Shown: one piece after another, positions 15,939-24,010 of the stretch | How the letters are laid out: every line of letters begins with the position of its first letter | Position numbering within the stretch: the first letter of the stretch is position 1 | Source of the DNA: CAZIDL01 sp964537825 | Lineage (GTDB): Bacteria > Bacteroidota > Bacteroidia > Flavobacteriales_D > CAYVSK01 | DNA: 59,194 bases | NCBI GenBank assembly: GCA_964537825.1 | Contig: CAZIDL010000005.1 | Coordinates: 1 to 59,194 of the forward strand | Direction: 5' to 3' | Notes under the pieces: model-generated | What the model saw: the letters and a program-made list of their open reading frames with translations, nothing else | Databases searched by the model: none | What the model was told of the DNA's origin: nothing | Position numbers and translations under genes: made by a program

Positions 15939-17294
15939 ATGCGTTTCAACAGTATCGTTCCCTTTCCGGTCCTCTTCCTCTTCTTTTTCCTTCCTTGGCT
16001 GGCTCAACAGGATGGAGTGAAGGTCGAGCATGATCTTCCGGAACGGGTAGCTCCCGGAGAGAGCAAAGAGGTCACTCTACGGGTTCACAAAGGTGATCGG
16101 GGTGGCTTTGCAAAGTTGGAGCTCAATATACCGGATGGGTTCCGGGTGAAAGCTGTGGAAAAGAGCGGTGCTTCTTTTACGTTCGAGGACGGTGTCGCGA
16201 AGTTCATCTGGATGGCAATGCCCAAGGGAGGGCAATTCCTTGTGAAATATCGACTGATCGCAAAGAAAAAAGCAAAAGGAGAGCGGACCATCAGCGGAGA
16301 TCTTCGGTACATCGAAGAGAATGAGCGAAAAAGAACCCATATCGAGGAACGGACCGTCCGGATCCAAAAGAAAGCCGGAAAGGCAGAGCAAAATGAAGCG
16401 GATGAAGGAACCCAAACGGCCGGGGATACGGGACAGGGCATCAAGATCCGGCGCAAGATCAAAAAAGTAGAGGAGCGCCGGTTCAAGGTCCGCCTTAAGC
16501 TCCGGAAAGGAACGACCAAAGGGTTCGCCAAACTTGTGGACCGGGTCCCGAAAGGATTCGATGCTTCCCCAGAGGAGAGCATGGAAGCGACCTTCACTTT
16601 CCAGGATCGGAAGGTGAAGTTCGTTTGGATGCAAATGCCAAGGGCTAAGTCTTTTTGGGTTCAATACCAGCTCGAGGCAAAGAAGGCAAAAGCAGGGAAG
16701 TATTCGATCGAGGGGACCTTTTCCTTCCTGAGGGAAGGGAACAGCATCGATAAAAAGATCGCTCCCTCTAGATTGGAAGTGAGCGCCCCCCTTGCAAAGA
16801 AAAGTTCCAAGGATACGGCCAAGGCCGGTCAAGGCAACGATGATGAAGCTTCTGAGAGGACCGCAGAAGCGGATAGCAGCATGGGGTCTTCCGAGGATAG
16901 CGTTCAAAAAGCCAGCGACGAGCAGGAAAAAAGCACCGCAACAGCTTCGGGCGAAGGGGAAGAAGAGAGCCCGGACAGTTTGACCGGTGATGTGCCAGCT
17001 CCTCAAAAAGGGATCGACTTCAGGGTTCAGATCTGTGCCGGACACGATCCTGTCGAATCGGACCATTTTTCCAGGGTCTATGGTTATGAAGGGGATTATG
17101 ATATCGACCATCACGAAGGGTGGATCAAGTACCTGACCGGAAAGTTCGAGCGGTATAAAAAAGCGAGGGACAAACGGGTCCATTTCCGCCAGAACTTTGA
17201 CCTTCCGGGGCCTTTCGTGACCGCCTACAACGATGGAGAGCGGATCACGGTTCAAGAGGCTTTGATGGTCACTGATCAGGAATGGGTCCAGTAA
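15939..17294 (+). CDS. Secreted protein with two repeated beta-type domains and a C-terminal SPOR-like domain
   Basis: The 451-residue product has a signal sequence (cleavage near LAQQDG). Two homologous segments follow at about 30-150 and 170-285. Each carries a GFAKL... start, a P-x-GF block, FTF-x-D, and KF(I/V)WM-x-MP, so the domain is duplicated within the gene. A charged, Ser/Glu-rich linker leads to a C-terminal SPOR-like module (FRVQICAGHDP...YLTGKFERYKKA...FVTAYNDGERITVQEA). SPOR domains usually bind denuded peptidoglycan; that role here is inference. The next gene also has SPOR-like modules ending in FITAYRNGKRI, so the two probably share an envelope site. I do not recognise a characterised homologue. 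Confidence 0.75.
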   Translation: MRFNSIVPFPVLFLFFFLPWLAQQDGVKVEHDLPERVAPGESKEVTLRVHKGDRGGFAKLELNIPDGFRVKAVEKSGASFTFEDGVAKFIWMAMPKGGQFLVKYRLIAKKKAKGERTISGDLRYIEENERKRTHIEERTVRIQKKAGKAEQNEADEGTQTAGDTGQGIKIRRKIKKVEERRFKVRLKLRKGTTKGFAKLVDRVPKGFDASPEESMEATFTFQDRKVKFVWMQMPRAKSFWVQYQLEAKKAKAGKYSIEGTFSFLREGNSIDKKIAPSRLEVSAPLAKKSSKDTAKAGQGNDDEASERTAEADSSMGSSEDSVQKASDEQEKSTATASGEGEEESPDSLTGDVPAPQKGIDFRVQICAGHDPVESDHFSRVYGYEGDYDIDHHEGWIKYLTGKFERYKKARDKRVHFRQNFDLPGPFVTAYNDGERITVQEALMVTDQEWVQ

Positions 17295-17356
17295 AAGGCG
17301 TTTCTGCATCGCCCGATCTGAACAAAATCTTACTTTGGTCGTAAAACTGGGGCCCT

Positions 17357-19483
17357 ATGATGGGGGTATCTATGCGGTACCTTTGCGTTTTTTTGATCTT
17401 CCAGTTCTTTTTCGGGGTGCTCACCTCGAAGGCTCAGACCGCTGCGGATACTGCTTCATCCGAGGAAAGTGATACCAGCGACTTTCTTTTTCGGCCCACG
17501 GTCGGTCTGGGTGTTGGAATGCTTACGTTCTACGGGGATGTGGGAAAGAACCATCGCTTCTACCATCCAACCGTCAGCCGCGTGGGTTATGAACTGAAGG
17601 TCAGTAATCCATTAACCCCTTATCTCGATCTTGGGTTTCATGTGATGCGGGGGAAGTTAGGGGCGAATGAGCGCTTTCCGAAGCGGAATCTCAATTTCGA
17701 GTCCCGCATCACCACTGGCGGGTTCAACCTCACCTATAATTTCGACAACCTTTTGCCCAAGGACCGAAATGTAGAGCCTTACCTCTCGGTCGGCTTGGAA
17801 TCCTTCGAGTTCTTGTCCAAAACCGACCTTTACGATGAGAACGGGAACCGTTATCATTACTGGTCTGATGGGACGATACGGAACATGCCCGAAAATGCTT
17901 CCAATGCGGATGAAGCGAAGACCATCACCCGGGATTACACCTATGAGACCGACCTTCGGGAGCTCAACCTTGACGGGTTCGGGGATTATCAGGAACGATC
18001 CTGGGCCGTTCCCGTATCGGTTGGTGCGGAGATGCATCTCTCGGATCGGGTGGATCTCCGGCTCTCCTCTACGATGTACTTTACTTTTACCGATTACATC
18101 GACAATGTGACGCACCAGAGCAAAGGGCATCGCCAGGGCGATCCTCAGAACGACAAATACCTTTATAGTTCCGTATCCCTCCATTACGATCTTCATTACA
18201 CCCCCTTTAAAGAAGAGGAACCCGAAGAAAAAGCGGTTCCCCTGCGAAAATTCAAGTTCGATGGGGCTGATGAGGATGCGGACGCCGTCGTAGATTTTCT
18301 TGACGAATGCCCCCATACCCCGATGGAGGTCTCTGTGGATAGCAATGGTTGTCCACTCGATCAAGATGGGGATGGGGTCCCGAACTACACCGATAAGCGC
18401 TTGGATTCACCGGATTCCATGCTTCGCCGCGTGGACACTTCAGGTATCGCTCTTAGTGATCCAGAGCTCAAGCATCGGTACCTCGTTTTCATGGATTCTA
18501 CTGGAAAATATACAGAGCCCAAGGATACGGTCTATTCTCAGTCGGTGATCGAAGGGGAGCTACCTCTCCCTTCAAAGGGGAAAGAGGTTGAGAAGGACTA
18601 TCCCAGAAAGCGTTTCATGGTGAAGGTGGGGCAGAGCACCAAGGGAATATCAGCCAAGGAACGGCAACGCTTGCTGAGCATTTCAGACGTGCGGACGATC
18701 GATAAAGGGGATACGGCAATATACGTGGTCGGTAATTACGAAAACCTTCCGGACGCTGTAAGAAGGAAATTCGAACTTGAGGCCCAAGGGATCGAGGGAG
18801 ATGTGATATCCAAACAGGGGGATCGGATCAAGAAAGAAGAGGTTACGTATGCCCAGCCCGATGAAGCTTCGGGTAAGGATGTTGGTGATGCTTCTGATAA
18901 GAAGAACAATGTGGTCTTCAGGGTCCAGCTAGGTGCTTTCAGTCAGTCCCTGAGCCGGAATATTTTCGATGACGTTCCCAACTTGCTGGTGATCCATGGT
19001 GATGATGATCTTGTACGGTACGTGGCCGGATCATTCAATTCCATCCGGGATGCCGCTGAGCATAAGACGGAAATGCTGTTGAAAGGGTATGAGGATGCGT
19101 TTATAACGGCTTATCGGAACGGGAAGCGGATCCCTCTCGAAGAGGCCGGTGCTAAGGTTGTCGGTGAAGAGGATATGAGCAAGGTCCGTTCAGGTTCTGT
19201 CAACAAGGACCTTATCAGCTTTGCTGTTCAGATCGGAGCTTTCGAGAAGGATATTCCCACGCCCAAACTGCGGAGTTTCATGAGCTTAGGTGAGGTTAGG
19301 ACCAGCGTGGAGGACGGGATCACCAAATACCTCTATGGAGATTTCGGATCGCTGAAAGCTGCGGAAAAAGCGGTTGAAAAAGTGAAAGAAGAGGGTGTCG
19401 AAGGTGCTTTCGTGGTCGGGCTTTTCAAGGAGAACGTTATCCCTGCCAAGGAAGCTGAGCGGCTGTTGAAAAAGGAGGAATAA
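17357..19483 (+). CDS. Outer-membrane beta-barrel protein with thrombospondin-3 motifs and SPOR-like repeats
   Basis: The 708-residue protein has a signal peptide ending near SKAQT. An outer-membrane barrel-like region follows (about 35-285, alternating hydrophobic strands such as TGGFNLTYNF and YSSVSLHYDLHY). Next come thrombospondin type 3 calcium motifs (DADAVVDFLDECP, DQDGDGVPNYTD) at about 300-345. Three SPOR-like modules follow: about 410-490 (RFMVKVGQ), 515-600 (FRVQLGAF) and 615-700 (FAVQIGAF). The layout suggests a barrel that tethers to peptidoglycan, as OmpA-type proteins do by another domain. ATG 17357 is used; ATG 17372 (MRYLCVFL) is also credible, with a G-rich stretch before it. 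A strong terminator follows. Confidence 0.8.
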   Translation: MMGVSMRYLCVFLIFQFFFGVLTSKAQTAADTASSEESDTSDFLFRPTVGLGVGMLTFYGDVGKNHRFYHPTVSRVGYELKVSNPLTPYLDLGFHVMRGKLGANERFPKRNLNFESRITTGGFNLTYNFDNLLPKDRNVEPYLSVGLESFEFLSKTDLYDENGNRYHYWSDGTIRNMPENASNADEAKTITRDYTYETDLRELNLDGFGDYQERSWAVPVSVGAEMHLSDRVDLRLSSTMYFTFTDYIDNVTHQSKGHRQGDPQNDKYLYSSVSLHYDLHYTPFKEEEPEEKAVPLRKFKFDGADEDADAVVDFLDECPHTPMEVSVDSNGCPLDQDGDGVPNYTDKRLDSPDSMLRRVDTSGIALSDPELKHRYLVFMDSTGKYTEPKDTVYSQSVIEGELPLPSKGKEVEKDYPRKRFMVKVGQSTKGISAKERQRLLSISDVRTIDKGDTAIYVVGNYENLPDAVRRKFELEAQGIEGDVISKQGDRIKKEEVTYAQPDEASGKDVGDASDKKNNVVFRVQLGAFSQSLSRNIFDDVPNLLVIHGDDDLVRYVAGSFNSIRDAAEHKTEMLLKGYEDAFITAYRNGKRIPLEEAGAKVVGEEDMSKVRSGSVNKDLISFAVQIGAFEKDIPTPKLRSFMSLGEVRTSVEDGITKYLYGDFGSLKAAEKAVEKVKEEGVEGAFVVGLFKENVIPAKEAERLLKKEE

Positions 19484-19505
19484 GTCCGATCTTGCCAAGA
19501 ATCTT

Positions 19506-19544
19506 AAAAAAAGCCCGCTCCCTTGAAAGGAAGCGGGCTTTTTT
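19506..19544 (+). terminator. Strong, probably bidirectional intrinsic terminator
   Basis: AAAAAAGCCCGCT and AGCGGGCTTTTTT form a GC-rich hairpin with A and T tracts on both sides. It sits between the convergent SPOR-like barrel gene (stop 19483) and serA (stop 19571) and can end transcription from both. It is the only strong intrinsic terminator I find in the window. Confidence 0.92.
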
Positions 19545-19570
19545 AGCTCTTGTTTTCCTTCTGCTCGAAC

Positions 19571-20539
19571 TTAGACCTTCTCAGCTTTCAAGCTTTGAAT
19601 GATCTTATCGGCAAGTTCCACACCGATCCGCTCCTGAGCTTCGTTGGTAGCAGCACCAATGTGCGGGGTGAGTGAGATCTGCTCGTGATCGAGCAGATCC
19701 TTCCGCGGGGTGGGCTCGTTCTCGAAGACATCGAGGCCGGCACCCGCGATCTTTCCGGATCCGAGTCCTTGGAGGAGGGCATCCTCGTCGATAACGCCAC
19801 CGCGGGCAGCGTTGACAAGGATCACTCCATCTTTCAGTTTGTCGATCTCCTCCTGCCCGATGACAGCACTTCCGTCTTCCTGCTTAGGTACGTGAAGCGA
19901 AATAATATCGCTTTGTTGGAGGAGTTCGTCCTTGCTGATCGTAGAGACTTCTACTTTGGCCGGGTTGGTGCCAGCGATCTCGACTTCCAGCTCAGCCTTG
20001 TCGACATAGGGATCATGAGCAACGACCTTCATGCCACATCCCAGGGCGTATTGAGCCGTGAACTGCCCGATCCGGCCAAAACCGATAATGCCCAACGTCT
20101 TCCCGCGAAGTTCCTGCCCTTTGCCGTACTTCTTTTTCAAGGACTTGAAGTCGTCAGCTCCTTTTTGAGGCATTTGCCGGTTGGCATCCTGGAGGGAGCG
20201 GGAAACGGTGAAGATGTGTCCGATGATAAGTTCTGCCACGGACTGGGAGGGCGCTCCCGGGGTATTGACGACTTCGATGCCTTTTTCTTTGGCGTGCTCG
20301 ACGTCGATGTTATCGACCCCGACCCCGCCACGGCCGATGAACTTGAGACCGGGACAAGCGTCGATCAAGTCCTTGCGGACCTTGGTCGCGCTTCGGACGA
20401 GCAGAGCCACATAGCCGTTATCATTGATCGCCTGGGGCAGATCGTCCTGTTCGACTTTTTCGGTGTCTACCTGGAATCCGGCACTCTCAAGCTTTTCCTT
20501 TCCGGATTTGGAGATGCCGTCGTTCGCTAGGATCTTCAT
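19571..20539 (-). CDS. serA: D-3-phosphoglycerate dehydrogenase, short form without ACT domain
   Basis: The 322-residue protein is a D-2-hydroxyacid dehydrogenase: NAD-binding GFGRIGQ near residue 150, NAARGGVIDEDAL, and the late catalytic His in TPHIGAAT. It oxidises 3-phosphoglycerate to 3-phosphohydroxypyruvate, the first step of serine synthesis. It ends after the catalytic region, so there is no regulatory ACT domain and serine feedback through such a domain is not expected. It lies 25 nt downstream of serC, the next enzyme of the pathway, which supports the SerA assignment over other hydroxyacid dehydrogenases. Confidence 0.93.
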   Translation of the reverse strand: MKILANDGISKSGKEKLESAGFQVDTEKVEQDDLPQAINDNGYVALLVRSATKVRKDLIDACPGLKFIGRGGVGVDNIDVEHAKEKGIEVVNTPGAPSQSVAELIIGHIFTVSRSLQDANRQMPQKGADDFKSLKKKYGKGQELRGKTLGIIGFGRIGQFTAQYALGCGMKVVAHDPYVDKAELEVEIAGTNPAKVEVSTISKDELLQQSDIISLHVPKQEDGSAVIGQEEIDKLKDGVILVNAARGGVIDEDALLQGLGSGKIAGAGLDVFENEPTPRKDLLDHEQISLTPHIGAATNEAQERIGVELADKIIQSLKAEKV

Positions 20540-20564
20540 ACGTTCTTTGGGTTTTTAGTTGTTC

Positions 20565-21653
20565 TTATTGCTCGACCTTGCTGTATTTTTCACTGAACTC
20601 CTTCATCACGGATACGAGCGCTTCGATGCTCTCCTTCGGTAGAGCGTTGTAGATGGACGCCCTATATCCACCGACAGAACGGTGTCCCGGAAGGCCGATG
20701 ATCCCAGCTTCTTGCCACATCTTGTCGAAATCTTCCTTGTGCTCATCGTCCTTCATGATGAAGGTTACGTTCATGTGGGAGCGGTCTTCTTCCGCAGCGA
20801 CCCCTTCGAACATGGGGTTGCGGTCGATCTCTTCGTAAAGGATCCTCGCTTTTTCAGCATTTCGCTCTTCCATGCCTTGAACGCCTCCGTTCTTCTTGAT
20901 CCAGTCGAGCACGCATTTGCAGGCGTAGACCGCGTAAACAGAGGGCGTATTGTAGATCGAGTCCTTGTCATCGTGGACCTGAAAGTCGAGGATCGAGGGG
21001 ATATCCCGCCCCGTCTTACCAAGGATGTCCTGATTCACAATGTAAAGGGTGGTCCCTGCAGGGCCCATGTTCTTTTGGGCTCCAGCATAGATAAGGTCGA
21101 ATTTCTCGATGTCTATCGGACGGCTGAAGATGTCGGAGGACATGTCGCAAACCACCGGTATATCAGCTTTCGGGAATTCCTTGAATTGCGTCCCGAAGAT
21201 GGTATTGTTGGAGGTGAGGTGTAGGTAATCGGCATCCGTGGGGATCTGGTAGTCCTTCGGAATGTGGTCGTGATTGGAATCGGCGGAGGAAGCGATCACC
21301 TCTACTTCTCCAGTTTTCTTGGCCTCTTTGATGGCCTTTTTAGCCCAGCTACCCGTCTCGATGTAGGCAGCTTTCCCGTTCTCAGCCTTCATGAGGTTCA
21401 TCGGGACCATATGGAAACCCAGGCTCGCTCCTCCCTGGAGGAAGAGCACACTGTAATTATCGGGTAGGTCTAGAAGCTCACGGACCCGGTCCTGGGCTTC
21501 TTTCATGATCTGCTTGAACTCCTTGGAACGGTGGGATATCTCGAGAACGCTGAGCCCGCTACCGTCGAGGTCCTTTGCACCTTTTGATACTTCGTCGATC
21601 ACCTCCTCCGGGAGGATGCTCGGACCTGCATTGAAATTATGGACCTTGCTCAT
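20565..21653 (-). CDS. serC: Phosphoserine aminotransferase
   Basis: The 362-residue PLP enzyme begins MSKVHNFNAGPSILPEEV, the family N terminus. The frame could extend upstream, but the added residues do not look like SerC. The PLP-lysine block is LIYAGAQKNMGPAG. Other family blocks are SVLFLQGGAS and GLPGHRSVGGYRASIYNA near the C terminus. It transaminates phosphohydroxypyruvate with glutamate to phosphoserine. It is upstream of serA in one transcription unit. A perfect palindrome lies 28 nt before the start, and a GACATTTG promoter-like element beyond it, so the unit may be controlled there. Confidence 0.95.
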   Translation of the reverse strand: MSKVHNFNAGPSILPEEVIDEVSKGAKDLDGSGLSVLEISHRSKEFKQIMKEAQDRVRELLDLPDNYSVLFLQGGASLGFHMVPMNLMKAENGKAAYIETGSWAKKAIKEAKKTGEVEVIASSADSNHDHIPKDYQIPTDADYLHLTSNNTIFGTQFKEFPKADIPVVCDMSSDIFSRPIDIEKFDLIYAGAQKNMGPAGTTLYIVNQDILGKTGRDIPSILDFQVHDDKDSIYNTPSVYAVYACKCVLDWIKKNGGVQGMEERNAEKARILYEEIDRNPMFEGVAAEEDRSHMNVTFIMKDDEHKEDFDKMWQEAGIIGLPGHRSVGGYRASIYNALPKESIEALVSVMKEFSEKYSKVEQ

Positions 21654-21680
21654 TCCTGTTCTGTTTTTTGGTTCGGAAGA

Positions 21681-21694
21681 CCCCTTATAAGGGG
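21681..21694 (-). promoter_or_regulatory. Perfect 14-bp palindrome CCCCTTATAAGGGG upstream of serC
   Basis: CCCCTTATAAGGGG is a perfect palindrome lying 28 nt before the serC ATG. A promoter-like GACATTTG (21708-21715, minus) lies just beyond it, so the palindrome would fall at the start of the transcript. A repressor site is the simplest reading; no regulator is identified. Confidence 0.45.
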
Positions 21695-21777
21695 CTGAAT
21701 GGGCGTACAAATGTCTGAATATTTTTTCGGAAAAACATAGTTCACCCCCCCTCGATGGAGGAGCGAAAGATGCCGCA

Positions 21778-22572
21778 TTATCGGAATTCTCGCAGGTAGC
21801 GGGAAAGCTCTTTCCGACTTCGCTCAAAGTTCAGCGCTTTTCGGACCTCTTCGTAGTTCTTCTGGTCGAAGGTTCGGCCATAAGCATATTTAGCAAGGTC
21901 CAGACGGTTCTCCTCATAGTCGAGGGCCCGCATAAGGGCGGCTACTTGTGAGCTCAGCACACAGCGATCCGCGATCCGTTCTTTGGCCATACGGATGCGT
22001 TCCTTTTCGAAGATGGCATGCTCCACCTTCTTCAGGATGCCGTCGAATCGATCGCTCTGCATCGGATCGGTGCAACCGCTGGAACCTTCATAGGAGGCGA
22101 TGAAAGCTGAATCAACCTGAGGTAGCGGGGATTTTTCGGATGTCATCAAACTGACACTGCTGTCTTGCTTCTTTCGCGCACTCCCTTTTCCTTCGCTCCG
22201 GATCTCCGATATCAAATTCCACTCACGTCCTTCATTCCCTTCCAAGGGGCTAAGAGCATAGGTCCGGGAAGCCCGGCTTTTGATTTGAATGCCCTGCTCG
22301 AGTTTTGGGATCGTGGTGTCCGGGTAGCGGATCAAAAGTTCGTGGGAACCGGCTGGAATGCTGTCCACGGTGATCCGTGGACTTCCCTGGTCCTTGCTCT
22401 TTCGTTCACCGTTCAACCAGAGATGAAAAGGGATACCTGCTTCATCGTAAATGGTGAGCTTGGAACTTCCTTGCCCCCATGCTCGGGGGATGGAAAGGGA
22501 TAGGAAGAGCAGAAGGGAAAGAACGGTCCTGCACTTGCTGATTTGCTTCCTTTCCGAGGGCTTGCTTCTCAT
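21778..22572 (-). CDS. DUF4476 domain secreted protein
   Basis: The 264-residue protein has an N-terminal signal (LLLFLSLSIPRAWGQG). The first half looks like a carbohydrate-binding or PEGA-like beta domain (FHLWLNGERK..., IPAGSHELLIRYPD). The C-terminal 95 residues match the DUF4476 pattern: GCTDPMQSDRFDGILKKV, CVLSSQVAALMRALDYEENRLDLAKYAYGRT and NYEEVRKALNFERSRKEL. DUF4476 proteins are common in Bacteroidota and have no known reaction. The stop-start ATGA overlap with the gene at 22569-23561 indicates coupled expression. Periplasmic or outer-membrane location is inferred from the signal. Confidence 0.8.
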   Translation of the reverse strand: MRSKPSERKQISKCRTVLSLLLFLSLSIPRAWGQGSSKLTIYDEAGIPFHLWLNGERKSKDQGSPRITVDSIPAGSHELLIRYPDTTIPKLEQGIQIKSRASRTYALSPLEGNEGREWNLISEIRSEGKGSARKKQDSSVSLMTSEKSPLPQVDSAFIASYEGSSGCTDPMQSDRFDGILKKVEHAIFEKERIRMAKERIADRCVLSSQVAALMRALDYEENRLDLAKYAYGRTFDQKNYEEVRKALNFERSRKELSRYLREFR

Positions 22573-23561
22573 TCCTTAGGATCGTTCCACTTCTGAGACT
22601 GCGTACGCTGGTTCTCGGGCTCCACCTTTTTCTTGAAAGCCCAATGCCCTGCTTTTTTCCAAACGTACGCATTGAAGAGGAGATCGGGACCGTAGAATTC
22701 GTACATCCCTTTTAGGTCAGGTCGTTCCGGGACCAGCTGGTTGAAAACGATCCGGTCCTTTTCCTTTTCATAGCGCAGGGACATCACGGCGTCATCGGTG
22801 TATTCGAAAATGACGCGCTGCTTGGGGCGTTCTTTCTTACTCCGTCCACGGGTGGTGCGTTGTCTTCTTCGGCGTTCCTTTTCCCGCCAATCTTCCTTCT
22901 CATCGTCCTTTTCTGCTTTTTTGAAGACCGGAAGGCCGAAAAGGGGGTTGCCTTTTTCATCGAAATGCAGTATCTCGATCATTTTCCGGGTGGTGAGCTG
23001 ATCCTTACCCTCCCATCCCAGAAGGGTGTAGAAAGCATCGCCGTTCCGTTCTTTTCGGATGATCCGGTAGTAGAGGGAGGGTATCCATTCGCCGGTACTC
23101 AGTTCCATCCTTTCGAGTTCTCGCTTCCGCATGCCCCCTCCGGACTTCTTGTTCCGTTCGGAAGCATCGCGTATCGGATCCAGTCGAGTGAGCTCCGTCC
23201 TTCCGTTAGCGTTCTTGTAGAGAATATAAGCGAAGTAGGTATGGGTCCCATCGTTGTGGGCAATGTTCCAATTGAAAAGGCGAAATTTCTTATCCGGGGC
23301 ATAAAGGATCCCGATCTGCTTGCCAAGCTTGGGGAAGGAGGCATCAAAGGCCTCGTTTTGCTTCAGGATGGATCGCATTTGCTCTTCGAAGCGTTCCCCG
23401 AGGGAATCCCTGGCCTCGTCCTTTTCGCATTCCAGGATCCTTTCATAGAGTGCCAGCGCACTGTCCTTTTCCCCTTGCATTGAGAGGGAGGGCGTTCTTC
23501 CGATCGCAAAGGAAGCGAGGAAGCTAAGAAGGAATAGGAGGGCCGTTCCTTGCTTTCTCAT
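22569..23561 (-). CDS. Secreted hypothetical protein, Bacteroidota type
   Basis: The 330-residue protein has a signal peptide (ALLFLLSFLASFAIG). A mixed body follows with NWNIAHNDGTHTYFAYILYK, YYRIIRKERNGDAFYTLLGW and VIFEYTDDAVMSLRYEKEKDRIVFNQLVP. A strongly basic Arg/Lys-rich insert sits at about 230-255. The pattern resembles uncharacterised Bacteroidota envelope proteins; I do not recognise a function. It overlaps the DUF4476 gene by four bases and lies 33 nt downstream of the ferredoxin gene, so all three may be in one transcript. Confidence 0.7.
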   Translation of the reverse strand: MRKQGTALLFLLSFLASFAIGRTPSLSMQGEKDSALALYERILECEKDEARDSLGERFEEQMRSILKQNEAFDASFPKLGKQIGILYAPDKKFRLFNWNIAHNDGTHTYFAYILYKNANGRTELTRLDPIRDASERNKKSGGGMRKRELERMELSTGEWIPSLYYRIIRKERNGDAFYTLLGWEGKDQLTTRKMIEILHFDEKGNPLFGLPVFKKAEKDDEKEDWREKERRRRQRTTRGRSKKERPKQRVIFEYTDDAVMSLRYEKEKDRIVFNQLVPERPDLKGMYEFYGPDLLFNAYVWKKAGHWAFKKKVEPENQRTQSQKWNDPKE

Positions 23562-23594
23562 AAGGAAGTGAGGGCTAGCTTGGGCCCAGCTGGA

Positions 23595-23945
23595 TCATTC
23601 ACCGTGAAGGGCCTTTTTCTTTTCGAGGAGCTGCTCTTCGCTTTCAGGATGCTCCTCATCGTCCACACAACAGTCAACGGGACAAACGGCCGCACATTGT
23701 GGTTCGTCGTGGAAGCCTACACATTCCGTGCACTTGTCCGTGACGATGTAGAAGAACTCTTCGCTTTTAGGAGCTTGTTCGATCTCCGCATCATACTCCG
23801 CTCCGGAAGGAGCTGTGATCGTACCCTGCAGGCTCGTTCCGTCAGCGAAGCGCCAGGGTTCTCCCCCTTCATAGATCGCGTTGTTGGGACACTCCGGTTC
23901 GCAAGCGCCGCAATTAATGCATTCTTCTGTGATCTTGATCGCCAT
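23595..23945 (-). CDS. YfhL-like 2[4Fe-4S] ferredoxin
   Basis: The 116-residue protein has two 4Fe-4S motifs: CINCGACEPECP, and CTECVGFHDEPQCAAVCP with an eight-residue insertion between its second and third cysteines. This spacing is the YfhL/Alvin type, associated with low-potential clusters. It is cytoplasmic and carries electrons; the partner is unknown. The gene is divergent from a LuxC-like acyl-CoA reductase, and this ferredoxin, acyl-CoA reductase and serC-serA neighbourhood recurs in Bacteroidota to my knowledge. A TACCTTTG promoter lies 28 nt upstream. Confidence 0.9.
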   Translation of the reverse strand: MAIKITEECINCGACEPECPNNAIYEGGEPWRFADGTSLQGTITAPSGAEYDAEIEQAPKSEEFFYIVTDKCTECVGFHDEPQCAAVCPVDCCVDDEEHPESEEQLLEKKKALHGE

Positions 23946-23973
23946 CTGAGGGGCTTTCGTAATTTCGCTCGTG

Positions 23974-23992
23974 CAAAGGTAAGAAGCTTACC
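23974..23992 (-). promoter_or_regulatory. TACCTTTG promoter overlapping inverted repeat GGTAAG-N3-CTTACC
   Basis: On the minus strand TACCTTTG (23974-23981) matches the -7 consensus for the ferredoxin gene. The inverted repeat GGTAAG-AAG-CTTACC (23978-23992) overlaps it, in the 65-bp space between the divergent ferredoxin and acyl-CoA reductase genes. A protein bound there could act on both directions. Confidence 0.45.
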
Positions 23993-24010
23993 GCCGGCTG
24001 GGCGGATCCG

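Noticed and set aside
16077..17309. 410-codon open frame on the minus strand opposite the SPOR-like gene
   Set aside because: It is antisense to a gene with a signal peptide and clear internal repeats. Its translation has no domain signs.
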